DNA of 64,000 bases from Codonopsis lanceolata (lineage: Eukaryota; Streptophyta; Magnoliopsida; Asterales; Campanulaceae). The notes beneath the pieces were generated by a model that was not told the origin of the DNA, ran no database searches, and saw only the letters and a program-made list of their open reading frames with translations. Shown in pieces: positions 34,424 to 48,200 of the stretch. Within the stretch, counting starts at the first letter, position 1, and each line of letters starts with the position of its first letter. A program made the position numbers and the translations under genes. The stretch is from assembly GCA_013146195.2 (NCBI GenBank), contig CM028384.1, forward strand, positions 74,065,990 to 74,129,989, written 5' to 3'.

Positions 34424-35612
34424 TAGGTGTGAGCAGTGTTCGTCAATGCCTATCAATGCCCATCAAACCCGTTAAACTCCGTCAATGCTCGACCCATGGA
34501 GCCTGTGCCCATAGGTTATACATGGTGCGGGCTTTAGATGAGTTAAATGTTCGCGGTCGCGGCTCTACTGGGTGTTCAGCTCTTCCCTACCCGTCCTCTT
34601 ATAGGATAAGTTTTGTATTTTATTTTAATTATAGGTCAGAAATAAATTTAATTTAAACCTTAAAAGTTAAATGTTTACTATTACTATAACCCTGAGCCTG
34701 AAGTGATGAAGCGTGAAGCCATAACCTATTGCGATTTCAATTTTTTGTTTTTTATAATATATAAATATAATAATAAACATAAGCATATTGCTAAAATTAA
34801 AGCCTAAAAAGTTAAATCCTATTATTTTAATTACTCAATAATCTATTTGAATGCAAGATTGCAAGTCAGTATTATCAGTAACTTGTAAGGTGCGGCATAC
34901 ACTTCGTCTTTTTAAGAAAGAGTCGTTGGCCCAATGCCGTTTCAACTCTCAAGTCGTTCTCGAAAATCTCGACTCACACATCCATCGTTTTCTTCATCTT
35001 TTTCGATCGCTTATAACTCCTCTCAAGTTGGTCTTCTTCATATTCGTCCAGTTCACACTTTAACGAGTCGTCCCTTCCTTTTCGTCGTCGACCGTTGTCG
35101 TTTCAACCTCGTCGTCGCCTAGACTCCTTAATCCTTCCCTCAACAAGTTCATGTAGACTCCCACATTCCCACCGGCCATTGTCAAGGCGTCAACGACACT
35201 TCTCTCTCTCTCTCTATATATATATATATCTCACTGTGTGTTTGTGTGAGACTGTGAGAGTTACAGCTTGACTTACATGATTTTTTTTATTTCTTTTTGT
35301 TAAAGTTTTTTTTTTTGTATATTGTTTATAGTTCATTTTTGGTTTTTATAAATTGGGCCATGACTGCGAGTTATAGTTTGACTTACATGTTTTTTTTTAT
35401 TCTTTTGGTTAAAAGGTTTTTTTATCTATTTATTTTTGTTAAAAACATGAACAGATGGACTAAAGCCCGTGAACGCTCGTACCTGCCAAAAGCACATCCA
35501 AAGCCCGTGGGCTAATATATGGTATTGGGCTTTTAAATCTAATGTCCGCTGTGTGATGGATCCATAATAGGCATTGTTAATGTCCGCGGGCTTCGGGCCG
35601 TGCACACCTCTA
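34424..35612. mobile_element. Non-autonomous hAT element (1.19 kb) inside repeat copy D
   Basis: The left end TAGGTGTGAGCAG and the right end GTGCACACCTCTA are inverted repeats. The flanks GTTATGGT (34416-34423) and GTTAGGGT (35613-35620) form an 8-bp target duplication with one difference, typical of hAT. Sub-terminal GC-rich words such as GGCTTCGGGCC and GCCCGTGGGC recur. No transposase is encoded. Confidence 0.83.
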
Positions 35613-35828
35613 GTTAGGGTGATGAAAAAATAGTTAGTGGTAACCACTGTTATTCTCCACTACCCAACTTCTCACTCTCTTTCTTTTTCATACTTTTTTT
35701 GTGTCTTTGAATGAACAAATTCAACGACGATAGTTAAGAAGGGGGAAAAAATTCATAGCATTATTTGAATTTGGATATTATAAGAACATTTATTTTAAAA
35801 ATAATCTTTTACGATTGAAAAAAATAAC

Positions 35829-35935
35829 AAGAACCCCTAAGGGGTGGCTCAGTGATAGACATGAGGCTTTACAAAGTGTGAGGTGTCAGGTTCGATTCCT
35901 TCCTATGCCTCCCTTAAGACAAAAAAAAAAAAAAC
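35829..35935 (+). mobile_element. tRNA-derived SINE, sense
   Basis: An A-box-like TGGCTCAGTGAT (about 35844) is followed 33 bp later by a perfect B box GGTTCGATTCC (35889-35899), then a short body and an A14 tail (35922-35935). A full acceptor stem cannot be folded, so it is a SINE rather than a tRNA gene. Both neighbours are continuous parts of repeat copy D, so the insertion is younger than that repeat. Confidence 0.85.
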
Positions 35936-36283
35936 GAAGCGAATAAATATTCAAAAAAGTGTTTCCGCCGTCAATTTTCTCTAAATTTTAGTTGGTGCTA
36001 AAAAGGACGGAGCCCGTTTTTTCCTGATTACGGATAAGATAGTAACGCAACAAAGCGCCATTTTTATTAATTTCCCAATAATTGGTGAACTAACCAAGCG
36101 GGCCTACTGGCTACATGAGCAGATCCGACCCGTATCATGCCCTACCCGAAATATTGCAAACCCTCACTTGATAGTTGATTCCTCGTATCCTCCTCTAGCC
36201 TTGAACTTACACAGTAAGTAGTAACAAAACTTCGAACAAACAGTATTGAGAGAATCTTCGGACAGAGCTTCGAATTTACGGAA

Positions 36284-39200
36284 ATGGCAGAATCTAGTGG
36301 AGTGGAAGAAGCCGGCGACGCGAATGCCAGAAATCCGTCAATTGCTTCCTCAGGTGAACAAACCGTTTGGACTGATGTTTCATCTCTTATCGAATCCGCA
36401 TGCAAAGGTGTGTCGTCCCGCTCTCTCTTTTGTATCCCATTTGTTCCTTTTTTGTTAGATTTTAATTGTTTTATGAATCTATGATCACAGCAAAGATAAC
36501 ATTTTCCCAAACAGCGAAAATGTTTTGCAAGCTATTTGAGCTGGTTTATTGCATTTTTTTGGTTAATTGTTGGTTCCTTAATGAGATACTGCTGAGTTAT
36601 GCCTCTGTATCGAAAATGTGGTGCCAGTAGTACTAAAGGACAGCACAATGCCACGATGCAGCTGGCATTGCAGGGTGTAAGAGTGGTCTGATCACTAAAC
36701 ACTAATCACTAATGCATGTTGTCATACCCCACCATCTCCAAGCATAGAGTGGAAAAGCCGTGATTTTTGGGCATGATGTAACAATAATACTTGCACCAAG
36801 AATTGCCCTTCATATAGTAAGATTAGTATGAAGTAATACTCCCTCGGTCCCAATAGAAGGGGGAGCGGAACCTCACCATTTGGAGATGCCGCCATTCTGT
36901 GAAGTCCTCTGCTCGATTTGTGCTAAGACGTTAATGAGCTTCATCCAACATTGCAAAGCAAAAAGACTGGGACGAAAAAAGAACCATATTTACTATTAAA
37001 AGTACAATATGTTATTTTTTAAAAGTAATGTTTCCTCTATTGAAACCACAAGTTTTACTATGAAAAGTACACATTTTCATTCCACCTTTTTCCCATTGTT
37101 GGTCACAAGACTTCATAACTGTGTTGGGACTTGGGACTTGAGGGACCGGCGGCATTTCCGAATGGAGAGGTTCCTGGTCCGAATAAAAGATTCTTACTAA
37201 TAATTTTCCACCCCCCCAACCCACAAAGAGAAAAAGAAGAGGACTGTATTTTCAAAATTAAGACATAAATTACAATATTTTCTCAATTTCTACGTCTTTT
37301 CGGAAACATGATGTTTTTATATAATATCATACAAAAATGATATCATTCAAAAAATGATATCATTTTCCTGCAATTTGAAGGAAATATCTAGAGGTAAAAG
37401 TACAATCTTAGAAAGTTTGACTAATGTGGTTCTTTTTGGGATGTCTCAACATGCTGTAAGCTTCATCACTTTCTAGTTACATCTCATTTATTTGGCGTAC
37501 AATCAAAGAAAACATGATTCGCAACATGCTTTCGTGGGTGATCGTCAGATTTGGGATGCAACTTTGATAGCTAATGAAATGGTGGATGCGAGGGTGAGAA
37601 GCGGGCTTCCATGGGTTTTGTGCAATTCGGATGTGGGAAGGCATACAATCATGTTAGATGAGATTTCCTGATTTATCTTTTGAACAAAATGGGTTTTGGT
37701 GAGAAATGGAGAAAGTGGATTTGTTTGATCAGTGACAGTCAGGTGCTCTATTTTGATCAATGGGGAACCTGAAGGTTTTATCACGAGCTCGAGAGGGTTA
37801 CGTCAAGGGGACCCCCTTTCTCCCTTTCTGTTCATTGTGATCATGGAGGCTCTCAGCCGGCTCATCGATAATAGCAGGAGGTTATATTAGCGGTTTTGAG
37901 GTGGGAAATGAACCCAGTCAGGATGTCTCAGTTTCGCATTTGCTGTTTGCCGATGACACCTTGGTTTGCTGCGATGCAAATAGATCTCAGTTGGGTTATC
38001 TTTGTTTAATCTTGTTATTTTTTCAAGCAATGTTGGGCTTGAAGATAAATGTTTCGAAGTGTGAGATAATCCCAGTAGGTAGAGTGGATAACGTGGAGTG
38101 CTTGGCTTCGTTTTTTGGATGCGGATATTCTAGTCTTCCCATGACTTATCTGGTATACCTCTAGGTTCATCTTTCAAAAATATTTATATGTGGAATTCGG
38201 CTGTGGAAAGATTTGAGAGGAGATTGATGGGGTGGAAGAGGCAGTACTTGTCTAAGGGTGGAAGACTTACCTTGATTAAGAGCACTCTTTCTAATCTCCC
38301 CACTTATTTCTTATCCTTGTTCGTGGCCCCGCCTCGATGGTAAAGAGAATCGAGAAGCTTGAAAGAGATTTTCTTTGGGAAGGGGATAAAGAGGAGAAAA
38401 TTCCACTTAGTCGGATGGGAGTCAGTCTGTTCCAGCAAGGAGGTTGGGGGTTTAGGAGTCAAAAACCTTAAATTCTTTAATAAGGCGTTGTTGGGTAAAT
38501 GGTTATGTAGGTATTTAGTTGATAAAGAGGCGGTATGGAGGAGGTTAGTGGTGAGTAAATATGGAGTGGGCGATCACCTTTGGTTTCCTAATGAAGTCCT
38601 GTCCTCTCATGGTTCTTGTGTTTGGAAGGGAATCATGAGAGGTTGGGATGCTTTCAGCACGTTCATCAAGTTTGAGATTGGTCTAGGAAATGAAGTCAGG
38701 TTCTAGAAGGATATTTGGTGTGGGGATACTACTTTGCAGCATTTGTTTCCTAGTTTATATGACATCACGGTTAATAGGGATGAACCGGTGAGTTCACTCT
38801 TAGTAAACCATTGGGGGGGGGGGCAGATCTATGGAACCCTGTTTTTCGTAGAAACTTCCATGATTGGGAGATCAAAGTAGCTGTGCAGTTTTTGGATCTG
38901 CTTCACGGCTTTAAGAGGCAAGGCTCAAGAGAAGATAAAGTGATGTGGGAGGGGTCTAAGAACAGAATATACTCTGTTAAATCCTTTTATTCAAGTTTGA
39001 TTGGTAGAGGCAGAGTCTCGTTCCCTTGGAAGGAAATATGGAAAGCTAAAATCCCTAGCAGGGTGGCTTTTATTGTTTGGGAGGCAGCTAGGGGAGCTAT
39101 TTTGACGGGGGAGAATTTGAGATCTCATGGCTTGATTTACGTCAATCGGTGTTATATGTGCAAAAATTAGGAGGAGAATGTGAACCACCTGCATTGCCCC

Positions 39201-42200
39201 ATTGTGAGGGAGCTATGGATTTTACTTTTCCTATATGCTGGTGTTTCTTGGGTTATGCCCAGATCTGTTATTGAGTTGATCCGAGGTTTGTTGGTATTTA
39301 AAAGGAGAAGGAAGAACATATTCTGGGACTATACCCTGGCAGCAGTTTGGTGGACCATCAGGAAAGAGAGGAACATGAGGGCTTTTGAGAATGTCAAATC
39401 TGATATCGAGGGAATTAAGAACTTCCTTCAGTCTTTGCGCTTCTGGTGCTCCATAGCTGATCCTAACTCCTGTAGATAGCATGAACAGTTTCTGTTGTTT
39501 AGTCTATTTTTGATTTTGTATACCTCTAGTGTACAAGGACGCGTCACCTCATTTGTCTCTTGTTAATATTACTTTACCTTACTTATCAAAAAAAAAAGAA
39601 AAAGAAACCATGACAATGTATGTTTTTCGTGATTAAAGAATTCTGTAACTTGGTTGTAGTTATCAAAAAAATAAAATTAAAAAACTTGGTTGCTGTATTG
39701 TAACTGGTGTCAAAAGGTGTTAGGTGGTGGCATGTGCGATTTTTCAACCATGTTGGTACTTATAGGCAAACTTATAGCTGCAATGACATCATTAACTTGG
39801 TTGTAGTCTTGTAAATGGTGCCAAGTTTGCATTTGTTAGATTGTCTTAAGCCTAATTTTGTTCCTTTAAAGAAACCATAAAACAAGGACTCCTTTTTTCT
39901 CTCTTGAAAATAAAGACTGTCCTAGGATAAATGCCTGCTTAATATACCAACACAGCAACACACGATCAGACCACCTTACTATATTTTTGTGATTTTTCTC
40001 AACTTCCCAAGCAGAGAGAAGTATATTATCTGTGGTTGCCATTGGGCTCCGTGCTTCAGTAAGTTTAACTTAAACTCAATCAGGTCATGGAGCGTAGGAG
40101 GGGGTAAAAGCCTAGAATTTCAAGTATTGATATAAGATCCCTAAAGTTTTCGAATTAGCAGCAGCAGATGTTAAACTTAATTCAGATTCTAGTAGAGGAC
40201 ATAACGGATTCCAATTGTCCAAATATAAACATGTATCGTGCCTGTGAGTTGTGGAAGCTCTTCATCATCATCCTGCAAGTGCAAGAACAATTAGTAATTT
40301 TTATGTGTATTGTTTTTTTTTTTTTTTTGGGAAATATAATGACCTTGGGGAATTTGGATGCTTGAGTGTTTGGAGGCAAGTAATTAATGCATATATTCTA
40401 TGCTTTCACTATGAAAACATTTATCACGATTTATTAGTTCCCACTATTCTGTTTTGATGAACTTCTCATGCATGCCGTTACAAATACATGTCTGTGCTTC
40501 ATAGGTATGGGTGAGGATACTCTTATTGGCAAGAGGGTAGAAGATAGGGTAAAATTTTCTAGCACGATCTTTCTTTCACATTGACATAAGCATTAGTTCT
40601 AGGCTAGTTGATTTAGTTTATGGGGAACTATCATGTCATTAGGGAGCTTCCAAACTTAGTTGAGATCTTCGATGAGCAACTTCGAGGAGAAAAAGGAGAG
40701 GGTTTGGTGATGGGGGAGGCGAATGTAAAATGAAGGGGAGAGGGTAAATGTAAAAAGTGAAGGTAAATTATGAACATATATACATGGAAAAGCTGAACTG
40801 GGATAGGCGAACTAAAATTTGGCCTACAGCATGCCCAAATTTGTTGGTAAGTTAGGGATGTGGTTCTTTTGAAATAGGAAAGGCATTTTATGCTGTTTAT
40901 GAAAAGAGGAATGCTTAGGTTTTCACTTTTCAGGGACCACGCTCTTCCCCTTCATCTTCTGTATGAATGTTTGTTTACCTGTCTCCTCATTTGTTTATGA
41001 TTTGCTTCTCTTCTTTGGGATAAGGATATAATTATTGAACAAGTCTACATGCTGGGAAATGTCTATCAAAGTTTTCTTGATTTCTTTACACGAGGATTGT
41101 AAAGATTGCAAGTTGTTCCTCGATTTATTGGCTACTTTTACTTGATTTTGTTTTCTTTCTACTCTCAGATCTTCGAGATGGTGAACTTATTCATGGAGAG
41201 AATTTTAATCTTTTCGCTGCCATGTCTGCTCTGGAGGTAATAATACATTTTGATGTGCACTAGAGCTTTTCTCATGAGTGTTTTTATTCTATTTGATGAT
41301 TCTGTGCAGCATGGGCCTCAACAGTGATGCATGAACTCAGACATAATATTATTTGCCATACTTGATGTATCACCCCATGGATTAGATCAAATGTTTCAGT
41401 CGTGATATATGTTGTATAGGGAAAAAATTGTTTAACGTGCTTTGCGGACCTGCTGGTGTTAATGTTTTGCAATCATGCTCTGTTGGCTTCTTAGTACCAT
41501 CTTTAATGACGTTTTGGAACAGCAGTTCCCTCTCTACTAGACTGCATATTGATTTTACTTTTGCTGCATGTCAACGTTTAAATTGTTTCTTTTATTTCTT
41601 AATCTTTTCGCTTCCGCTTAAAATAACTGGATTTTGCGTCAGAGGCTACAGCAGATCTCCTTGAAAAGAGTTGTATTACATTCTGCTTTTATAGTTAGCG
41701 ATAACATAGCTTATTTTTTATTGTAGATTACTGCTACATAATAGTAATATAGGTTTCAGATCTATTTATTTCTACTCCGTTTGACTGGAATATTTAATTT
41801 TTCTATGTACTTCGACTAGATCATGGACCCAAAGATGGATTCTGGCATTGTTTGTAGATATTATTCTGTAGATGAAGCCATTGAGAATGGTGCTGCTCCA
41901 GTCCCATTAAGTTCCAATAAAACTGTCGATGTTCAGTGTATAGTTGACATCATGGATCATCTTCTAGCATGCGAGGTACTTATCTCTATTAACATTTCCT
42001 GACCAGTATTGGTTCCCTTTGGCATTCCAACCAATTTATTTATCAAGACAGTTCTAACTAATCTGTTATCGTGTGTGACAGGCAACATGGCACAAGGGTC
42101 ATTCACTGGCACAAACTGTTTTCTCTTGCATCTATCTTTTGAGGCCTGATAGAACATCATCACATTCATTGCTGCATTGCTATTGCAGAGTTATTCGTGC

Positions 42201-45200
42201 TACATGCTTTGCAGTGGTTTCGGCTGTCTCAGATGCACGCACACATGAAGTAAAGTATTCCAACGAGTCTTTTGACCTTTGTTTCTTTTGGTAGACAGTA
42301 TTCCTAAGTTCATTCTATTTTGCAAATACCAAGAGATCAAAAATATGGGCGGTTTTCCAGAGTCCTAACTAGGAAGCACAATTTATGTTTCTTCGAGGCC
42401 AGGGACATTCCTACCGCATGACTGATTTTTTTCTTATGATAGCTGGATACCACTGTTTACAATCGTGGGGAACCTCTTGAGAGAGAGAGAGAGTGCATAA
42501 GCTTTTTTTCTTTTTCTTTTTTCTGTATATTTTTTTGTAATTAATCTTTTCAATTCTGTGCTCCTGCTACCTTGACCCTTAGACATATTTTTTATCACTT
42601 GCGTGCCCTAGGCACCTTTTATTGATTTTTTTCTTCCATAAAAGGCAGAAAGTGCGGGTGATGGGAGGTGTAACAAACAATAATGTTTGCAGTATATTCA
42701 ATGTGATTTTCCTTACCTAAGGGGCCGCAACACATCTAATATAAAATTCTTAATGTGTTCTCAGGGCATGGAACTTATCTCTTAGCTCTGTTACACTAAT
42801 CAGTAAAGTGTGATCCCTGGTGTAATGATTTTCATTTCTTTCTTGACAGGAAGAAGATTTATTTACGATGACATATGGCCTACCTTTAAAAGGGGATGGA
42901 GATGAAAAGTGCTTATCTATGCTACATGCATTAGATGAAACAATCTCGCGCCAGTTGCGTGCTTGTAAAGCACCATCACATAAGAAGAAAGTGTCAGAAG
43001 GTAGTTTTACTCTTTGCGCCCCGTTATCAGTACTTTGTGGAGAATTTTGAAACCCTTGCTGTATTAGCCATGGGGTGATGGAAGTTATACTGATGTAGGA
43101 CAAGCGTGCTATATCACAACCCTACTAGTTTTTTTTTCTTCTTTTTTTTTGTTCAGAACAACCCTACTAGTTTTAGTGTGAAATCAAACTTGGGCTGCTA
43201 AAAAATGTCTTTTAGGGGCTGATATCGCGGGGATTTGTGGCTAAAATATATGAAAAGTTTTTGGGTTTAAGGTACGTTGGTGATACAAGAAATGTGTAAC
43301 AGGTTGATGCTAGATCCGGACAAAAGATGGCTTTTGGGGGACAGTCCAGAGCTCTGGTGAAGTGTGAACGGGGATGCTTGGATTTTATGGTTATTGTGCT
43401 GGTAGGATTTAAGGCTTTGAGTAAGGGAACAATTTACGTGGATCAGAATTTTTTGAGGTTCAACATTTTACTTTCAGATCTGATTGCAGGGTAAATCTAG
43501 TGTCATAAACATAGAGTGAAAGGCGTAGGTGTTGCACTGAGTTCCCATACCCATCACATCTAAACTCGTGAGCTTCACACTCACACTCGAGAAACCTGTA
43601 CGGCATACCCCTATCTATGGCAAAGCCCCACGCAGTAATTGATAGAGGCTAAGGCTCAAATATTCCAGTGAAGATGACTGGCTACTAAAGTACTAATGTT
43701 ACTCTCTATGCTTAATGGGTACTAATTTTAAAAGGAATCGCTTCTAATAAATTATTTGAATATTGGTGCGCAATATGCAACTATGTACTGTTACTCCATC
43801 TTGCTTTTGTTGCTGATTATAGATTCTTATATCTGACAATGGGTCAGAATTATTCTCATCTTATGCTAGAACTTCCCTGCCTATCTGTGTCTAGTGGTTA
43901 GTGCCATTTTGTTGGGTCTTTACCTCTTACTTTTCTTAAAGAGAGGATATGTCCCCTGTCACAAATAAGTACCATTTGCATTTTCCCCACTGAATTGGGT
44001 TTTACATTAGCAAAAGTCCTAAACCCTCCTCCCCCCTTTCGCGTGATTGATATGTTGGGCAGAGAGTTAATGTAACTATGGTATTTTCACTAATAGTTAT
44101 AGTTCAGGTCCACGATTCAGCTGTAGGTAAGCTTGTTTCACGTATCAATGATAATCAGCTTATAGCAGTTATATTGTCATTTGGATTTCCGTGTCCTAGA
44201 TTTTTTCTGTGGTTGCCTAATTTATAGTTTTGACAGTCAAGTTTATCTTGTCTTAGTTCTCACTTCATCAGAAAAATTCATGGTCCTCTTTCCATGATCA
44301 CTTTTCCTTGCTTCATAAAAAGATCGTTCCTTAATTAATTTTGAATATGCTCGAGGTTTTACTGTCTTGATAGTTCTTTTGGTTCTTCCCTAGATGGTTG
44401 GTTCTCCCCATTGTAAGCTATCGTTTATGCACTTTCTTATATCATTGAGTAGCTGTAACTAATTAAACACAGTGCTAAGTAAAAATAGCTCGATTCTTAT
44501 CTCTGTTGAACAATATGATGGTAATGTTGAGATCACTAATTTGTAACTGATTGGTGGTACTCTTAGAGGCAATGCTCTTTACTGTCTAGCACGGTTCTGA
44601 GTTACTAATTTGTTACTCCTTTTGTTGTAAGTACTACAGTTGCATAGCTTTGGTATAGCACTTTTTGTGCTCATACAATCTCTTTGTACATAGGATGCGT
44701 CACGTATTTTGATATTTGTTTATACTATTTTTACTTGTCAGAAAAAAAAAAGTACTACAGTCCTCTATCGCATGAAGGTTTTTTTTAATGTAGGTCATGA
44801 GCTTCTGCTGGCTATTTCAATGCAGATATAGAACCGCTACAAACAAATCCTGATTTGGAAGAAGGATACTGCGAAGCTGTGTTATGCCGTTTGCGCTTTC
44901 GTAAGGTCTTATCCTGTGTTTTCTTTCTTATATTTCTATGGATAACCTGAAGTCTTGAGTTCACACTATGAAGCAGTATGCACTTACTGAATACAGATAC
45001 AGACTTGCACCTAAAAGGGCTGATTTATGTAACTATTCTACACATCTGATTTGCCATGTGTATTAACTTATTTGGATCAAGTTCTACATTCTAGTTTGGA
45101 AGCCAAATAATAATTAACATCAATGCGAGCATGGAGTCACCTAAAAGAAAGGCTGATGTTACACAAGCTGGTATAATTTTATTAAACTTATCAGAATTAA

Positions 45201-48200
45201 CTTGAATTATATTCTCAAGATTTATATAACAAAGAATAGCTAACGTCCAGACGAGGAAACCTAACTTACTGTACATGAGGCAGGTCTGACAATAAATCAC
45301 ACAAGATGCCCTGTTGATATATGTTGATGCTAAGTTACTTAATCATTCAATAAATCTTATTTGCCATGAGTATCCAATATATCAGAATTATAGACTACTT
45401 TATTTCATAGTTTACTAGTATAGCACCCGTGCGATACACGGGCTAAAATTAAATTTGAAAAAATGAAAAATAACTAACTTTAATGCTAACAAATTTCCGA
45501 ATTTCATACAAAATATAAGTTTCAGTTAAATAAAGAAAATATTAAGCAAAATATACTTATACATCTGATTATAAATAATTTCTATTTCTTAAAAGTATAT
45601 AAACAACGTTAGTGAATAAAATGTATGTTAAAGTGAGTAAAAATTACGCATGCCAAATAACAAAAGCAGTAAGCAAATCTGTCAATTTCCATTTTGCACA
45701 ATACTTAGAGCATCCCCATTGCTTTATTCTTATGCTTCTTCTATTAAGAAGATCAAAATTTGCAATGGTAGATACCTTCTTATCAAGCCACCTAGGAGAG
45801 AGAAAAAAAATTCTTCCTAAATAGGAAGAAAAAAAAGGAATCTTCTTATGTGTTTGTGTGTGTGACTGGTTGTGGGGGGCAAATTGATTTTTTTTTTAGT
45901 GGGACCTAACTAAGAAGATGTGTTAAAAAGATTATGAATGAGAAGATATATTCTTAAATGGAATAAGAAGTGAAAAATGTGTAGGTGGTAATGGACCCAG
46001 CTAAGCTAAGAAGATGGTATAAGAAGATTAGCATTGTGGATGCTCTTAGACCAGGTTTAACGGAGTGTCATACTTCGTTCAAATGAGTATCTCTCTATTT
46101 AACAAAGGATCTCTCAAAATCATGTGGGAATATACTTTTGATTTTTTGTCATTGGGTCGTTGGAATAGAGACCGGTCAAATGGGAAGAAAAATCCCTCCT
46201 TTTGCAGTTGCCAGCCGGCTCGGGTACAGTATTTAAAAGCAGAGAAAGCAGAGAAAGAGGGGCCTTGTGGTGATTTAGTTCTGATAGAACAATAGAATGC
46301 TTATCCTAAATATAGAGCCCAATGAGACGGAATTCACTTTTTTAAGTAAAGTTCTTTCTCCTCTGGTAAAAAAGAATTGGCTCTCTCTCTCACAAGTGGG
46401 GCCATGTCATTTTTTTCCTTTTTTTTTATTTTCGGCCATTTTACAATTTAAAAAAATACATGTTTAAGAAATACACATTTTTATCTATAAATAGAGACTT
46501 GGTTTGACTAATTTGGACACCAAATGATTTTTTCCAAATTTTGAAGTTATTGGAGATAAAGATGGTCGGGTGTGAAAGATTATTGAGGTTTGTATCAAGA
46601 AAGTTTTTTTGTTTGAGTAGCTTATATGTTTTTATTTGCAGATGATACGCTTGTTTTTTGTGGGGCTAACTCTCATCGTAGGTTATTTCAAGCGGTTTCG
46701 GATTGAGAATTAATATCGCTAAGAGCGAGATTATTCCGCCGTGGTGGCTAATTTGATTCCCTTGGCCAATTTTTTTGGTTGCAATGACTGTATCTTGGGT
46801 TACCTTTAGGAAGCATAAAAGTAAAGAGATGTGGATCTCGTCATCGAGAGGTTGAGATTGGCGGGTTGGAAAAACAGATCTTTCAAAGGGGGAAGGCTAA
46901 CTCTAGTGAAAAATACTCTCTCTAGCCTTCCCACTTATTTTATGTCTCTTTGTGCTTCCAGTTCGCAGCAGACTTGAAAAATTGAGAGAGATTTTCGTGG
47001 GATGGGTCTATGGAGGTGCGAAAGTTTCATTTGGTTAGATGGGAGAAAGTCTGTGATAGTGTGAGAAATGGAGGCTTGGGGATAAAAAATCTTAAGTTTT
47101 TTAATTTGGCTCTTTTGGGAAGTGGCTTTGGAGATTTGTGGTGGATAGGAATGCTTGGTGGAGGAGAGTGGTGGTGAGCTTGTATGGTGAGGGTGAGCAT
47201 TTGTGGTTTCCGAAAGATGTTCCTACCTGCTATGGGGTGGGGGTTTGGAAAGGAGTCAGGGTTGGGCTTTTGAGAGACACATCTCTTTTGAGGTCGGAAA
47301 TGGGTCTACAATTAGATTCGGAAGGATAAATGGTGTGATGACAGGGAGCTTTGGAGATCTTTCCCAGATTTGTTTAATTTAGCAAGTGAGAAAGATTGCT
47401 TAGTAAGTTCGATTTTGAATATAGAGGAAGGGAAAGTCTCTTGGAGTCCCATATTTCGGAGAGATCTTCAAGATTGGGAGATGGACTCTTGTGTTCAGTT
47501 TTTGCTAAGTTATACTCTCACTCGGTGGGGCAGCAGGAGGATAGAGTGGTGTGGGCGGGCTCGAAGAGGAAGATTTTTTCTGTTAGATCCTATTATCTAT
47601 CAAACAGAGAGAAGATTGTGTTCCCTTGGCGGAGTATTTGGAGAGTGAGCTCCTTAGAGTTTTGTTTTTTGCATGGGAAGCTGCTAGTGAAGCCATCCTT
47701 GGATAATTTGCAGAGACCGAGTGATATATGTGAATTGGTGTTTCATGTGCAAAGGATGTGAAGAAAGTGTGAATCACTTGTTGCTGCACTGCCCTATTGT
47801 GTCTATGCTTTGGAATTTAATGCTTGGTCTGTTCTCTGTTGCTTGGGTGATGCCGAGATCTGTTAAAGATCTCGTTGGTCTTTGTACAAGCGGAGAAGAA
47901 GGATCAGCTTTTGGCACGCAGTTCCTCTGGGTATTTGGTGGATCATTTGGAGGGAAAGGAATAGGAGGGTGTTTGAGGATGAGGAGAGGACGGTGGATAA
48001 GTTAAAGGATGAACGTTGTCTTTTGGGGGTTGAGGACACTAATTCTTCCAACATTCATAACATTTCTTGTATCGATTTTGTGAATAGTCTTTCTATAGAT
48101 TAGTCTGTTTTGTGTATGCTTATAGTTTGTAAAAGGCCGTGTCTCCTGTTTAGACGCTTTGGTATATAATACTTTACTTATCAAAAAAAGTTGAGTATTA

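Larger units (their letters stand above)
33851..35990 (+). repeat. Unclassified ~0.85-kb repeat, copy D, split by two insertions
   Basis: The first part (33851-34423) matches copies B and C up to AGAGTGGGAAGTTATGGT. The second part resumes at GTTAGGGTGATGAAAAAA (35613) and runs to about 35990. A hAT element (34424-35612) and a SINE (about 35829-35935) account for the extra length; removing both leaves about 0.84 kb, the same as copy C. Confidence 0.75.

Noticed and set aside
35840..35915. Possible tRNA gene
   Set aside because: A and B boxes are good but no acceptor or anticodon stem can be paired and an A14 tail follows, so it is a SINE.
36839..36975. Stowaway MITE in NAA35 intron 1 (CTCCCTCGGTCCCAATAG)
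   Set aside because: The left end is convincing but no matching right end with TA flank was found.
41284..41664. Small frames on both strands in NAA35 introns 2 and 1
   Set aside because: They lie in introns whose flanking exons join perfectly without them and have no recognisable product.
45091..45300. 69-codon minus-strand hydrophobic frame in NAA35 intron 6
   Set aside because: Membrane-like composition, but stops surround it, no family motif could be named and it lies in AT-rich intron DNA.
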